The notes below the pieces were generated by a model. The model saw nothing but the letters and a program-made list of their open reading frames with translations. It searched no databases and was not told where the DNA came from. Shown piece by piece: positions 17,150-26,571 of a stretch of 64,000 nt of DNA (position 1 is the stretch's first letter; every line of letters starts with the position of its first letter). The position numbers and the translations under genes are program-made. Source of the DNA: Methanobrevibacter sp. (lineage in GTDB: Archaea; Methanobacteriota; Methanobacteria; Methanobacteriales; Methanobacteriaceae); the NCBI RefSeq assembly GCF_017427765.1, contig NZ_JAFRSC010000033.1, positions 1-64,000 of the forward strand. The letters run 5' to 3'.

Positions 17150-17317
17150 ATGTCAGATATAAGCAAAACAACTATAAACTTACCTAAAGACTTAAAAAAA
17201 GAATTAAAAAAAATAGCGATTGACGAAGAAACTTCTTTATCAGGATTAATTATTAAAATGATTGAAGAAGGCATGTCAAAAAGAAATAAAACTAATGTAC
17301 TTTCAGATGAAGATTAG
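17150..17317 (+). CDS. ribbon-helix-helix DNA-binding protein
   Basis: A 55-residue protein. The N-terminal ribbon KTTINLPKDLKKELKKIA followed by DEETSLSGLIIKMIEEGM is the classic Arc/CopG-type ribbon-helix-helix with its conserved hydrophobic positions. It would bind DNA as a dimer, as a local repressor or antitoxin-like protein; no toxin gene is beside it. It converges on fucA with a 4-base overlap. The message appears leaderless. Confidence 0.75.
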   Translation: MSDISKTTINLPKDLKKELKKIAIDEETSLSGLIIKMIEEGMSKRNKTNVLSDED

Positions 17318-17901
17318 ATTATATCTTCAACTGAATTTAACATATATGTGATAAATTGAGTTTTAGCAGTCTCTTCAACAAAAACTGCCAATGATTCTGC
17401 TTCTTTTAAATTTTCGCCAACACAAATCACACCATGATTTTTCAAAACCAGCACATCATCTAATCCTATTCCTTCGCTGGCTTTAACTGCAAGCTCGTCG
17501 CTTCCAGGCTTTTCATATTCTATATAAGGAAGATAGGGATTTTTGATTTCTCCAAAACCTTCAAGTCTTTTGATTCTTTTATCTGAAAAAGCAAATCCTG
17601 TAGCGTATGGTGAATGTGTGTGAACGATTCCGTTAACGTCAGGTCTTTTTTTATAGATGTTTAAATGCATATTGACTTCCGAAGACGGTTTTCCACGGGT
17701 CAATGCGTTTGCGTCAAGATCAACCAATACGATATCTTCTTCGCTTAATTTTCCCAATGACTTTAATGTAGGAGTAATTGCAACTACATCATCGTTTTCG
17801 CCTTTAAATCTTGCGCTGATGTTTCCGGCCTTGCCTGAAACCAGTCCTTTTGTGTAAATGTCATTTGCAACTTCAATTATTTCTTGAATATTTTTTTTCA
17901 T
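17314..17901 (-). CDS. fucA: class II aldolase, L-fuculose-1-phosphate aldolase type
   Basis: 195 residues. Zinc-site histidines are visible in VHTHSPYATGFA near 95 and KNHGVICVG near 155; the phosphate loop is KAGNISAR near 24. In methanogens this enzyme is proposed to split L-fuculose 1-phosphate to give lactaldehyde, feeding the lactate unit of coenzyme F420. Other class II aldolase/adducin substrates are possible. SD AGAGGTT precedes the ATG. polB follows upstream on the same strand 11 bases away, so they may be co-transcribed. Confidence 0.85.
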   Translation of the reverse strand: MKKNIQEIIEVANDIYTKGLVSGKAGNISARFKGENDDVVAITPTLKSLGKLSEEDIVLVDLDANALTRGKPSSEVNMHLNIYKKRPDVNGIVHTHSPYATGFAFSDKRIKRLEGFGEIKNPYLPYIEYEKPGSDELAVKASEGIGLDDVLVLKNHGVICVGENLKEAESLAVFVEETAKTQFITYMLNSVEDII

Positions 17902-17912
17902 AAAATAAACCT

Positions 17913-19592
17913 CTATAAGAATTTGAAATGTTTATATTTTCCTTTATGAATAACAGGAACTTCTGCAGGTGTAGGTTCGATGTTATAGATTTTCTGGAAC
18001 TCGGTCTGAGTCTGAAAAGTACCTGAGTTGATTAAATGGATTCCATTGAACCTTCTGTAGGTGTTTATGTGAACGTGTCCGGTATGGAAAATGTCTGGCA
18101 CCTCATCGATGACAAGATAGTCTTCAAGCTCTGAAGCAAGAGGGGTTCTTTCACCGTAAATAGGAGCCAAATGCCTTTTTTTGAGAAGCTCTTCCATCAA
18201 CAAATCGTTTCTCTCGTGTGTAAATTCCTTAACTGCCATAACCAGATCGTCAAAACTGCGTCCGTGATAAATTAATACATTGATTCCGTCAAGTGAAACC
18301 ACTCCGGGATTTGAGATGAACTCCACGTTATCAAGTTCATATAATGCCTTAGCGTATTTCTCAGGAACTGCAGGCTGCGGTTCAGCAACCCTTGATGCGT
18401 CGTGGTTTCCGGGAGCGATGATAATCTTGATGTCGCTTCTGATATTTCCCAAAAATCTTGCAGCCTCATTATACTGCTGTGTGATATCTTTAATGGCGAG
18501 TTCCTTATCCTGATTAGGATAAACACCAATACCGTCCACGATATCTCCACCTATAACAAGATATTTAATGTCTTCAGCTACTTTTCTTTGATTTTCATCA
18601 CCATATTCGCAGTTAATCCAGTCAATGAATCTTGAAAAGGCGTCTTCAAGAAATGTAAGGCTTCCGATGTGGACATCTGAGAGAAATACTATACCAAAGT
18701 CCATTTCCTTTTCCGGAACTCTTAAAACGCCGGGATTAATGATTTGCTGTCCGAATGCAAATCCGCTGTCATCACTTTTGTTTGCTATAACGCCTATAAC
18801 TTCATCCTTTACGAGCTTTTCGGCTTCGGCAAAGAGATCTTCATTGTTTTGTGAAAATAAAATTGATATGGTTCCGGTATCGTCTTCAAACTCAACAATC
18901 TTATGGCCGTTTTTACTGGTTCTAATTTCACGCACCATCAAAATCAGACTTAGGCTGTCCTGTGAATCATCGATATCAGCTATTTTTGTGAAATTCCTAA
19001 GCTCCGGCCTTTTTGAAAGAATGTTGGAGAGTTTTTCATACCTGCTTTTGAAGTAAGCTATAAGGTTTTCAAGCTCACCGCTTGTATAAGACTTTTTACT
19101 TGTGTCCTGAATAATCTTGAAATCGTATTTGACATTTGTCTTTTGGAGATTACGCTTGAACAGAATCTTTTCATCCTTTACGGTTTCTGACGCTTCAACG
19201 ATTTCCTGGTTTATGTGTTTTTCAGGCTTGTCTGAATCCTTTTTTAGATTTTCGATTGAAGATGGTTTGATTTCAGGCTGTTTTTCTTTTTTAATCTGTG
19301 GCGCTGGTTTTTCATCAACTTTAGGCTCCAATTTCTTTTCATCTTTATTGGCGCCGGTGATAGTTTCCTGTTTTGTGGTATCTGCTTTTACTGCTTTACC
19401 TGTAATTTCATCAATGATTTGCCCGCTAACTGAGACCAGGTCCTTTGATGAGAATTTATCACCTTTAAGTTTAACTATTAATGAAGATGCAAAATCCAGA
19501 GGGTTTTCTGCATTAATGACTTTATCATATGCTTCAGGTGATAGGTTGATACCTTTTTTTGCAAATTTTAATAGAATTTTATTAGTCGACAT
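17913..19592 (-). CDS. polB: DNA polymerase D small subunit (DP1)
   Basis: 559 residues. A helical N-terminal region is followed by a lysine/glutamate-rich linker (~75-150), an OB fold (~200-275) and a calcineurin-like phosphoesterase with its motifs in order: [29 protein letters not shown] and TGHVHIN. The phosphoesterase provides 3'-5' proofreading of the euryarchaeal replicative polymerase. The large subunit DP2 is not in the window. The upstream region is very AT-rich with no clear SD. Confidence 0.95.
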   Translation of the reverse strand: MSTNKILLKFAKKGINLSPEAYDKVINAENPLDFASSLIVKLKGDKFSSKDLVSVSGQIIDEITGKAVKADTTKQETITGANKDEKKLEPKVDEKPAPQIKKEKQPEIKPSSIENLKKDSDKPEKHINQEIVEASETVKDEKILFKRNLQKTNVKYDFKIIQDTSKKSYTSGELENLIAYFKSRYEKLSNILSKRPELRNFTKIADIDDSQDSLSLILMVREIRTSKNGHKIVEFEDDTGTISILFSQNNEDLFAEAEKLVKDEVIGVIANKSDDSGFAFGQQIINPGVLRVPEKEMDFGIVFLSDVHIGSLTFLEDAFSRFIDWINCEYGDENQRKVAEDIKYLVIGGDIVDGIGVYPNQDKELAIKDITQQYNEAARFLGNIRSDIKIIIAPGNHDASRVAEPQPAVPEKYAKALYELDNVEFISNPGVVSLDGINVLIYHGRSFDDLVMAVKEFTHERNDLLMEELLKKRHLAPIYGERTPLASELEDYLVIDEVPDIFHTGHVHINTYRRFNGIHLINSGTFQTQTEFQKIYNIEPTPAEVPVIHKGKYKHFKFL

Positions 19593-19756
19593 ATTAATTA
19601 AAATTTTAATTTTCTATGTTAATAAACTTTGAGAATTTCAATCTGCAATATTGATTTTTGTTAGTAAATCTCATAGTTATATTTATTATATATTAAAACT
19701 AAAATCTAAAATATTATAGTATATTGTTATTATAACAGAATAATGATTGTGATAAA

Positions 19757-20254
19757 ATGGCAAATAAGGTAGTTAGAATTATTTTAATTGTTGTGTTTTT
19801 TATTGTATTTTTTGAATTAGGCCTTTTCGGTTCATACACCATCGTTACAGCTGAAGCTCCTAACATTCAGGGATTAATAGATATGCAAATATCAAAAATA
19901 ACTGGTTTTTTCAGTCCGGAAAACGTTAATCAGGTATTGGTAAAAGACCCAACTCCAGTTTCAATTTCCAACAAAAAGGATGTTGCGCTTCAGATGGAGT
20001 CGTTGTCGAAAGTTGACGGGGTCAACTATGAATCTATTAACGTATCTACCTACGAAGATCCTGAAAATAATGAATTCAACGTAACCATTTCTGCATTGGG
20101 TTACGCTTCACCGAATTCAACTTCAGGTCAGATTGTTATCAGTCAGGTTCCTTCATATAAGATTATAGCAACCGGTGTTGCCTCCTATAAGGGAGACGGA
20201 TTGAGAGTGGATACGAACACAATGGCGATTAATTCAGTTTTAAAATTGTACTAG
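19757..20254 (+). CDS. membrane-anchored hypothetical protein
   Basis: 165 residues with one N-terminal hydrophobic segment (~5-32) and then an extracytoplasmic domain of alternating strands (SISNKKDVALQ..., FNVTISALGY..., IVISQVPSYKIIATGVASY). No family is recognised. It is the first gene of a same-strand series with cbiH (8 bases downstream), the PhoU/TrkA-C protein and MgtE. GTGAT precedes the start. Confidence 0.7.
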   Translation: MANKVVRIILIVVFFIVFFELGLFGSYTIVTAEAPNIQGLIDMQISKITGFFSPENVNQVLVKDPTPVSISNKKDVALQMESLSKVDGVNYESINVSTYEDPENNEFNVTISALGYASPNSTSGQIVISQVPSYKIIATGVASYKGDGLRVDTNTMAINSVLKLY

Positions 20255-20261
20255 TGATAAT

Positions 20262-21335
20262 ATGATTAATGTAATTGGTATTGGTCAGAACAGAGAGAAT
20301 ATGACTTTGGGAGCTATAAAAGCTATTGAAGAGTCAGATGTAATCATAGGCTATAAGAAATACATCAGCCAGATTGAAGATTTGATAGCAGATAAGGAAA
20401 TTGTCAAAAAAGGAATGGGTGATGAGATAGCCAGAGCTGAGTATGCTATTAAGAGAAGTCAGGAGGGCCAGACCGTTTCATTAATAAGTTCCGGAGACCC
20501 TGGTGTCTTTGGAATGGCAAATGTATTGTATCAGATAGTAAGCAAATACAGTGATGTTGAAATCAAGGTTTATCCGGGTGTTTCTGCACTTAACTATGCT
20601 TCAAGCAAGCTCGGAGCTCCACTGAATGATTTTGCAGCCATCAGCCTAAGCAATATTCTGACACCATTGTCTGAAATAGAAAAGAAACTGAAATATGCTT
20701 TGAAAGCTAACCTTATTGTAGCTATCTACAACCCGATAAGCAAAACCCGAAAGGAACCTTTCAGAAGATTCAAGCAATGTGTAATCGACATTAAGGGTGA
20801 AGACGCTTTAATCGGTATTGTGGACAGTACCTTTGAGCCTGCAAAAGAGACAGTCGTCAAGGTTAAGGATTTGGCAGAAGACATCGTAAACATGTCCTGC
20901 ACACTCATCGTTGGAAACGACCTGACCTACGTTCAGGACGGCAAGCTTGTGACACCGAGAGGATATGTAATAAGGTCCCAGATTCATCCCCTATCACAAA
21001 ATCATTATGAGAAGTTTTTAAACGGCGAAGTTCCACATGGTCCTAACCGTGAATGCGAGTTTTATCCATGTCACTATGATGGCCAGTACTGCGATTTCTG
21101 CTATTGTCCGTTTTATCCGTGCGGAGATTCATCCACCGGCGGTGAATGGATTAAGGGCAAGGATGTCTGGAACTGTAAGGAATGCCTCTGGCTGCATGAA
21201 AAGGACAATGTCGAATGTTTAAGAGAGCCTCTGGAAAATATTCTAGAAGAAGTAGATGATTTAAAATCAAAGAAAAAAACTTTATTAAAGCTTAGAAGAG
21301 CATGCTTATTAAAAAATAATCCAAATGATCTTTAG
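20262..21335 (+). CDS. cbiH: precorrin-3B / cobalt-factor III C17-methyltransferase (CbiH) with Cys-rich tail
   Basis: 357 residues, about 110 more than a plain CbiH. Residues 1-240 are the tetrapyrrole methylase: start motif VIGIGQNRENMT, SSGDPGVFGM near 76, YPGVSALNYA near 107. Residues ~255-320 form a cysteine-rich small domain (RECEFYPCHYDGQYCDFCYCPFYPCGD...VWNCKECLW) that probably binds metal and is found beside or fused to cobamide enzymes elsewhere. The enzyme methylates C17 with ring contraction. The tail may bind cobalt or an iron-sulfur cluster, which is inference. Confidence 0.9.
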   Translation: MINVIGIGQNRENMTLGAIKAIEESDVIIGYKKYISQIEDLIADKEIVKKGMGDEIARAEYAIKRSQEGQTVSLISSGDPGVFGMANVLYQIVSKYSDVEIKVYPGVSALNYASSKLGAPLNDFAAISLSNILTPLSEIEKKLKYALKANLIVAIYNPISKTRKEPFRRFKQCVIDIKGEDALIGIVDSTFEPAKETVVKVKDLAEDIVNMSCTLIVGNDLTYVQDGKLVTPRGYVIRSQIHPLSQNHYEKFLNGEVPHGPNRECEFYPCHYDGQYCDFCYCPFYPCGDSSTGGEWIKGKDVWNCKECLWLHEKDNVECLREPLENILEEVDDLKSKKKTLLKLRRACLLKNNPNDL

Positions 21336-21345
21336 GTGAATTTAA

Positions 21346-21951
21346 TTGTCAATCAAGAATTTATTAATTGAAATGAAAAATTTGTCGGAACTTATGGTTG
21401 ATTTGGCGTATTCTGCTATTTTGTTCAACAGTAAAGCGGCAGCGGAAGAAGTTATTACATTGGAAAATGAAGTTAACGCAATGAATTATGAAATCAAAAA
21501 GGAATCACTTGTGGCCGCACGGTCCTATGAGGACGCTGAAAAACTGACCGCACTGCTTGAGATTGCAGAAGCTGCCGAAAGTATTGCAAATGCGGCAAAA
21601 GATTTAGCTGATTTGGTAATTACAGGTTTCAAACCGCATCCGGTATTCAAGATGGTAATGGAAGAATCCGACAAGAGCATTGTAAGAGTTGTTGTTGATG
21701 AAAAATCAGATTTGGCCAATAACAGTTTAGGAGATTTATTATTGGTTAACCGTACCGGTATGAGAGTAATTGCTATTAGAAGAGGAACCTCCTGGATTTA
21801 CGGTCCGGATAAAAATACAACCATTTTACCAAACGACACATTAATTTTAAAAGGTACAGAAGCCGGTGCAGACTTGCTTGAAAAGCTTGCAACCGCAGCA
21901 TGTTCCCTTGAAGACATTCCAGACGAATTGGAAGACGAAGACGATGACTGA
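21346..21951 (+). CDS. PhoU-like/TrkA-C (RCK_C) regulatory protein
   Basis: 201 residues starting at TTG 21346 with AGGTGA six bases upstream. The first ~105 residues form long helices of PhoU type ([21 protein letters not shown]...[19 protein letters not shown]). Residues ~110-190 are a TrkA-C domain ([30 protein letters not shown]...[13 protein letters not shown]) that usually binds a small ligand and gates a transporter. There is a highly acidic C-terminal tail. It is followed closely by MgtE, so it may regulate Mg2+ transport; this is inference. Confidence 0.85.
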   Translation: MSIKNLLIEMKNLSELMVDLAYSAILFNSKAAAEEVITLENEVNAMNYEIKKESLVAARSYEDAEKLTALLEIAEAAESIANAAKDLADLVITGFKPHPVFKMVMEESDKSIVRVVVDEKSDLANNSLGDLLLVNRTGMRVIAIRRGTSWIYGPDKNTTILPNDTLILKGTEAGADLLEKLATAACSLEDIPDELEDEDDD

Positions 21952-21982
21952 GTGATAAAAATGATTATGGGTAGTGATATTT

Positions 21983-23236
21983 GTGAAGGAATTAAGCCTG
22001 CAGAAGAGGATTCGCAGTTCACTATCCGAGTTTTATCTCTATAACAGCAGTGTTATAAAGGAAGGATTAATAGCTCTTTTTATTTGTGCAATCGGTGATT
22101 TGTTCGCCGGTGTAATCTTAGGCAGAATGACCTTTTTCCTTGAAACTTTCCCTGGACTTCTGGTAATTATTCCGGGTGCAATCGGTATGAGAGGAAATAT
22201 TTTCGGTTCATTCGCTTCAAGACTGTCTACCAACCTGCACATCGGTATAATATCTCCCGAGTTTGAGTTTTCAGATGAACTTAACAACAATATATTTTCA
22301 TCATTTGTCCTAACTCTGGTTCTCTCCATATTTTTGGCGATAGTTGCAAAAGTCCTGTGCATGCTGCTTCATCAGCCTTCAATGTCACTGATTGATTTTA
22401 TTTTGATTTGTGTTATTGCAGGCATTATTTCAAACTTAATCATGCTTCCGATAACAATGCTTGTATCATTTAAAAGCTTTGAGCATGGATGGGATCCGGA
22501 CAACATTACAAGTCCTATTATTGCCGCATTCGGAGATTTGTTTACACTTCCGGCTATTATTGCATCAATATTCATACTGAATCTCATAAACTTCAACTTT
22601 ATAGTCAAGGACATAGTATTGGCTGTAATCATAATTGCTGTTGCAATAAGCTTTGTTTACTGCTACAGACTGTCTGATGAAACCAAAACAATTATAAGAC
22701 AATCCACTCCTGTTTTGCTTTTATGTTCATTTTTAGGAGGGTCTGCCGGTGCAATCCTAAACAGCTCTGTTGAAACATTGCTTACAAACCCAAGTCTTTT
22801 GACATTGCTTCCACTCTTTTCAGGAGAAAGCGGAAGCTTAATCAGTATTTTAGGCGCAAGGATTTCATCAGGACTACACTCCGGTTTGATTGAACCTTTA
22901 AACAGGCCTAACTTATATGCAATCGACAATTTCGTGATTTGTTTTGTAATTGCGGTTATTGTTTTCCCGCTAATCGGACTTTTGGCTGAAATTTCATCAG
23001 TAATTCTTAAAACAGCAGGTGTCGGATTTATAAATATTGCATTAATCAGTACAATATCCGGCCTGATACTGGTAACAATTATGGTATTTCTGGTTTATTA
23101 TGTATCCACCATTTCATATAAGCACAATCTGGACCCGGACAATATTGTAATTCCAATTTCAACAAGCATTACAGATTCAATTTCCAGTCTGATTTTAATA
23201 TCAGTTTCACTGCTTGTTTTAGGCATGCTTATCTAA
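21983..23236 (+). CDS. MgtE/SLC41-type divalent cation transporter
   Basis: About 417 residues starting at GTG 21983, preceded by GTGAT; GTG 21974 is an alternative. It contains two repeats of the MgtE membrane domain, each opening with 'EGLIALFICAIGDLFAG...FPGLLVIIPGAIGMRGNIFG' style and 'LLLCSFLGGSAGAILNS...SLISILGARISSGLHSG' style sequences, around ten membrane segments in all. The cytoplasmic N and CBS domains of bacterial MgtE are absent, so gating may depend on the PhoU/TrkA-C neighbour. Ends four bases into the convergent pilin-like gene. Confidence 0.87.
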   Translation: MKELSLQKRIRSSLSEFYLYNSSVIKEGLIALFICAIGDLFAGVILGRMTFFLETFPGLLVIIPGAIGMRGNIFGSFASRLSTNLHIGIISPEFEFSDELNNNIFSSFVLTLVLSIFLAIVAKVLCMLLHQPSMSLIDFILICVIAGIISNLIMLPITMLVSFKSFEHGWDPDNITSPIIAAFGDLFTLPAIIASIFILNLINFNFIVKDIVLAVIIIAVAISFVYCYRLSDETKTIIRQSTPVLLLCSFLGGSAGAILNSSVETLLTNPSLLTLLPLFSGESGSLISILGARISSGLHSGLIEPLNRPNLYAIDNFVICFVIAVIVFPLIGLLAEISSVILKTAGVGFINIALISTISGLILVTIMVFLVYYVSTISYKHNLDPDNIVIPISTSITDSISSLILISVSLLVLGMLI

Positions 23237-24099
23237 AACCATGCCTTTAAAACCAGATTGCACTCATTTGTCCTGAAATAGTCATAGTTCAATTTGCTTT
23301 TATCAAAGTTTTTCGGAACCGATATTAATACAGCCTTGGTGTGGGGCCTGTCGAAGTGGATGAAAACTACTGCGCTGTCATCATCGTAAAAGCTGATTTC
23401 ATCATTTAGATAAATACTATCTGATGACGGATTTTGCCAGGGCCTTTGCTTTACAACCCGTGTCGTGTCGACAATGTATTTAACGCTGTCTTTTTCTTTT
23501 TTATCAATCAGAAGGTAATATTCTGATTTTTTCACATTTCCCCTGAAGACCTTAAAGTAGTTGCAGCTGTGGGTGTCCTGCTTGTGGTTGTGGTTGCATT
23601 TTCCTTCATTTATGAAATCCTTCATCACATATCTTTTTAAAAAATCACATTTTACCAATCTGTTTACACTAAAGACGTTCCCGTTTTCATTTTTGTTTCC
23701 TATTTTTACACTTGAAATGCTGCTCTTTTGTGGAATCAGCTCAAGTGAGGTTTTCATTTTTGAATTCAATGTCTTTTTTTCAATCATCCTGTTGTAGTTT
23801 TTTGAAAGCGCCATAAACTTGTAGTATGAAACGCTGTTTGGAATTGTTTTTCCCTCCTCATTTACGATTGCAAGTCCGGGGGTTCCCTTTTCATACTTTT
23901 CCCAGTTTGCTGGAACTCCTGGATTGTTTATCAGATTGTCAACCAGTTCCGTTAATATAATTTCTGTATTTTGCGTTTCAGATGACTTTAAGACGTTTTG
24001 AGTCATCATGTCTGAAAAATTCAAAACTGCACCTGCGATTATCAATATTACAACCAGCGCCAGGCCTATTTCAACCGAAATGTTTGCCCTGTCATCCAT
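23233..24099 (-). CDS. pilin-like secreted Cys/His-rich protein
   Basis: 288 residues from ATG 24099, where GGTGAT stands four bases upstream inside the previous gene (8-base overlap). The N terminus DDRANISVEIGLALVVILIIAG is a short polar stretch, a Glu near +5 and one hydrophobic helix, like archaeal type IV pilin-type signals cleaved before the helix. The exposed part contains a Cys/His cluster (CDF...CNHNHKQDTHSC) that could bind metal. No family is recognised. It is second of a tandem pair with the 313-residue protein. Confidence 0.65.
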   Translation of the reverse strand: MDDRANISVEIGLALVVILIIAGAVLNFSDMMTQNVLKSSETQNTEIILTELVDNLINNPGVPANWEKYEKGTPGLAIVNEEGKTIPNSVSYYKFMALSKNYNRMIEKKTLNSKMKTSLELIPQKSSISSVKIGNKNENGNVFSVNRLVKCDFLKRYVMKDFINEGKCNHNHKQDTHSCNYFKVFRGNVKKSEYYLLIDKKEKDSVKYIVDTTRVVKQRPWQNPSSDSIYLNDEISFYDDDSAVVFIHFDRPHTKAVLISVPKNFDKSKLNYDYFRTNECNLVLKAWF

Positions 24100-25033
24100 C
24101 CTCATCACCCAGTCCGTATTTTTTTCTGTGGGAGCTGTCAAGAATCAGGCTGTCAATGTCATGTTTGTTTATTTTTTGGCCGGGATAGTGGTCATTAAAG
24201 ACTACATGATCCGAGCAGGAGATAGAATCGTTTGTAAGAGGAGTATGGGTTTGAATAAACACTTCAAAACCGTAATGTGGGCATGTACCTTTTCCTTCAA
24301 GTCTGCATAAATAGCAGCTTCCGTCAGCACTTTCATGAAAATATCCTTTCTTAAGGCAGTCTTTAAGGACTCCCGGATCTCCGTGATGGATGTATGGGTC
24401 ATAAGGACATTTCTTGATGTACATCGGCGTTGTTGCAAACAGATATGACATCGGAGAGTCGAGATGTCTAAGCACCATATATCTTGTAAGGGCGTTTTTG
24501 TAGTTTAGCTTGTCTCCCTGCTTGAATACTCCCGATGCAACAGACAGTTTCGCCACAGGAAGAGGGTCTTTAAGCCCTTCAACAGACACGTTCTTTTCAA
24601 CAATTCTAAAATAGCGGTTATTGTCCTTTTCGATATTTAATTTTACTTTAAAAAGTATTTTCCAGGGACTGTTTGTGTTTTCTACAGACAGCACTTCAGG
24701 TGATATCTTTATGTCATATTTTTCTTCAAATTCCTCATTTTTCGCTTTCAGTTTCTTTTCAAGGTTTTTGGTGATTTGGTCTTTGCTGTCAAACAGCTTG
24801 AATGTGTTGTAGACCTTTTCGCCGGCATCATATAGTGATTCCCGTCCAAGAATTTCCAGATTGTTTTCGTAGTCATCCACGATATATTTGAAATTGTCGT
24901 TTTCGTTTGAATCGATATTTTCATTTGCAATATAATTTGATGCGGCAAAAACAAATATAGCAATCAAAAACAATGTTGTTATGAGGATAACAGTTGTTCC
25001 AAGTATTAGATTTCCATTTGAATCGATTTTCAT
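24092..25033 (-). CDS. pilin-like membrane-anchored Cys/His-rich protein
   Basis: 313 residues. An N-terminal hydrophobic helix (~10-33) preceded by MKIDSNGN resembles pilin-type anchors. A strand-rich domain follows, then a Cys/His-rich segment around 215-290 (KCPYDPYIHHGDPG...CYLCRLEGKGTCPHYGFEVF...CSDHVVFNDHYPGQ). The spacing CxxC plus nearby His suggests a zinc- or haem-like site, but no known motif fits fully. It is followed by and overlaps the second pilin-like gene. No SD is visible before the ATG. Confidence 0.65.
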   Translation of the reverse strand: MKIDSNGNLILGTTVILITTLFLIAIFVFAASNYIANENIDSNENDNFKYIVDDYENNLEILGRESLYDAGEKVYNTFKLFDSKDQITKNLEKKLKAKNEEFEEKYDIKISPEVLSVENTNSPWKILFKVKLNIEKDNNRYFRIVEKNVSVEGLKDPLPVAKLSVASGVFKQGDKLNYKNALTRYMVLRHLDSPMSYLFATTPMYIKKCPYDPYIHHGDPGVLKDCLKKGYFHESADGSCYLCRLEGKGTCPHYGFEVFIQTHTPLTNDSISCSDHVVFNDHYPGQKINKHDIDSLILDSSHRKKYGLGDEDG

Positions 25034-25203
25034 TATTAAAAATATGACAGTATTTTTTAAGTTTTTTGTCCAAGTGCGACTTTATGATTTTGCACAAAAA
25101 AGTATTAAAAATCTTTTAAATTCCAAAAAATAGTAATAAAAAAAATACTTATTTATATTATCATTTAGATATTATAAATATTGAAAATATATGGAGGATT
25201 TAC

Positions 25204-25602
25204 ATGTCAGATACTGTTAGAACATGGCGTCATATACAACAAAGATACAATCTTATTGGTTCTAAATGTACCACTTGCGGAGAATTATTCTTCCCGTCTC
25301 GTGTAGTTTGTCCTAACTGCAGAAGAAAAGGTAATCTTGAACCGTTCCAATTTAGCGGAAAAGGAAAAATTCACACTTTTTCAATTATAAGATCAGCTCC
25401 TGACGATTTCAAAAAATCAGCACCATATGCTGTTGCTGTAATTGAACTTGAAGAAGGTGCAAAACTCACATCCCAGCTAGTTGACTGCGATGTTGAGGAC
25501 ATTGAAATCGGTGATAATGTAGAAATGGTATTCAGAAGAATTAGAGAGGATGGAAAAGACGGAGTAATCTCCTATGGATACAAATTCAAAGTTATCAAAT
25601 AA
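25204..25602 (+). CDS. DUF35 Zn-ribbon/OB-fold protein
   Basis: 132 residues: an N-terminal helix, a rubredoxin-like zinc ribbon (CTTCGELFFPSRVVCPNCRRKG, four Cys) and an OB fold (~45-120). In archaea this family bridges acetoacetyl-CoA thiolase and HMG-CoA synthase in the mevalonate pathway, or binds other acyl-CoA enzymes. Neither partner gene is here. SD GGAGGAT precedes the ATG. The next gene starts 29 bases before its stop. Confidence 0.87.
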   Translation: MSDTVRTWRHIQQRYNLIGSKCTTCGELFFPSRVVCPNCRRKGNLEPFQFSGKGKIHTFSIIRSAPDDFKKSAPYAVAVIELEEGAKLTSQLVDCDVEDIEIGDNVEMVFRRIREDGKDGVISYGYKFKVIK

Positions 25603-26476
25603 TACTGCCGTTATTTTAGTAAGTCACGGAAGTACTCTGCCTTACGCTGAAGAGGTATTCACTGAAATCAAAGAGAAATTCATTAATGCGACAGGATTGG
25701 AAGCGGAAATAGGTTATATGAAGGTTTCTGAGCCTACAATTGCCGGAGCAGTTGAAATACTGAAAAATAAAGTTGATGATTTGGATAGAATCATTGCTCT
25801 TCCTGTATTTTTGGCTCCCGGAATTCATACAAACATTGACATACCTCAACTTCTTGGATTGGACCCATTGGAAGTTGACCCTAGATGTCCTGACGGAAAC
25901 TATCCGGATGAGCACTATCTGTCAATTGCAGATGATGTTGACTTTGACGGTGAAATAGTACTTTTGGATTCAATCGGACCTCGCGATGAACTTTTAAAAA
26001 TAATTGACAAAAGAATCGGTGAGGCATTGGCCGATTCCAAACTTGAAGGTGATGTAAAAACCGGAGTATTGCTTGTCACTCACGGATCTAGGCTCAACTA
26101 CAACAAGGAGTTTGCAACCGAATTATATGATAAATTTGAAAAGACCTGCGATATGCCTTCAGGTTTTGGATTTATGGAACTTTGCGGTCCGAGCATACCT
26201 GAGTCCATCAATAAGTTAGTTGATGAAAACGGTTTGGAAAGGCTGGTTGTCGTTCCTGTCTTTATCGCTCCTGGAATGCACACAACACATGACATTCCGC
26301 ATATTTTGGGCTTTTTGGATGACCATGAACACTCACATGACCATGGCCACGACCACGATCACGTACATGACCTCACTCCTGTAGAGTTTGACGGTGAGAT
26401 ACTTTATCCTCAGCCAATCAAGGCCGATGATATCCTGATTGAAATTTTAGCCGATATGGTAGATGAAAAATTATAA
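25574..26476 (+). CDS. double-domain CbiX-type sirohydrochlorin chelatase
   Basis: 300 residues with two CbiX domains. The first starts VSHGSTLPYAEE and carries PVFLAPGIHTNIDIPQLLG; the second starts VTHGSRLNYNKE and carries PVFIAPGMHTTHDIPHILG. A His/Asp-rich loop (DHEHSHDHGHDHDHVHD) follows in the second domain and may bind the metal substrate. It inserts Co2+ or Ni2+ into sirohydrochlorin. It overlaps the DUF35 gene by 29 bases with its own GGAGT ribosome site. A second, single-domain paralogue follows. Confidence 0.88.
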   Translation: MDTNSKLSNNTAVILVSHGSTLPYAEEVFTEIKEKFINATGLEAEIGYMKVSEPTIAGAVEILKNKVDDLDRIIALPVFLAPGIHTNIDIPQLLGLDPLEVDPRCPDGNYPDEHYLSIADDVDFDGEIVLLDSIGPRDELLKIIDKRIGEALADSKLEGDVKTGVLLVTHGSRLNYNKEFATELYDKFEKTCDMPSGFGFMELCGPSIPESINKLVDENGLERLVVVPVFIAPGMHTTHDIPHILGFLDDHEHSHDHGHDHDHVHDLTPVEFDGEILYPQPIKADDILIEILADMVDEKL

Positions 26477-26495
26477 TTTTTCATATATTTTTTTG
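26464..26495 (+). terminator. hairpin and T-tract terminator
   Basis: A perfect 20-bp palindrome centred on the stop codon region (26464-26483, arms TGAAAAATTA) is followed by TATATTTTTTT. It fits a terminator after the long chelatase gene, before the promoter of the short one. Confidence 0.5.
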
Positions 26496-26571
26496 AAAAA
26501 TTATTTTTTCAAGATAACTTAAAAGAATTTAACTTATAACTTAATTATACTCATTAAAAGGATGATAAATT

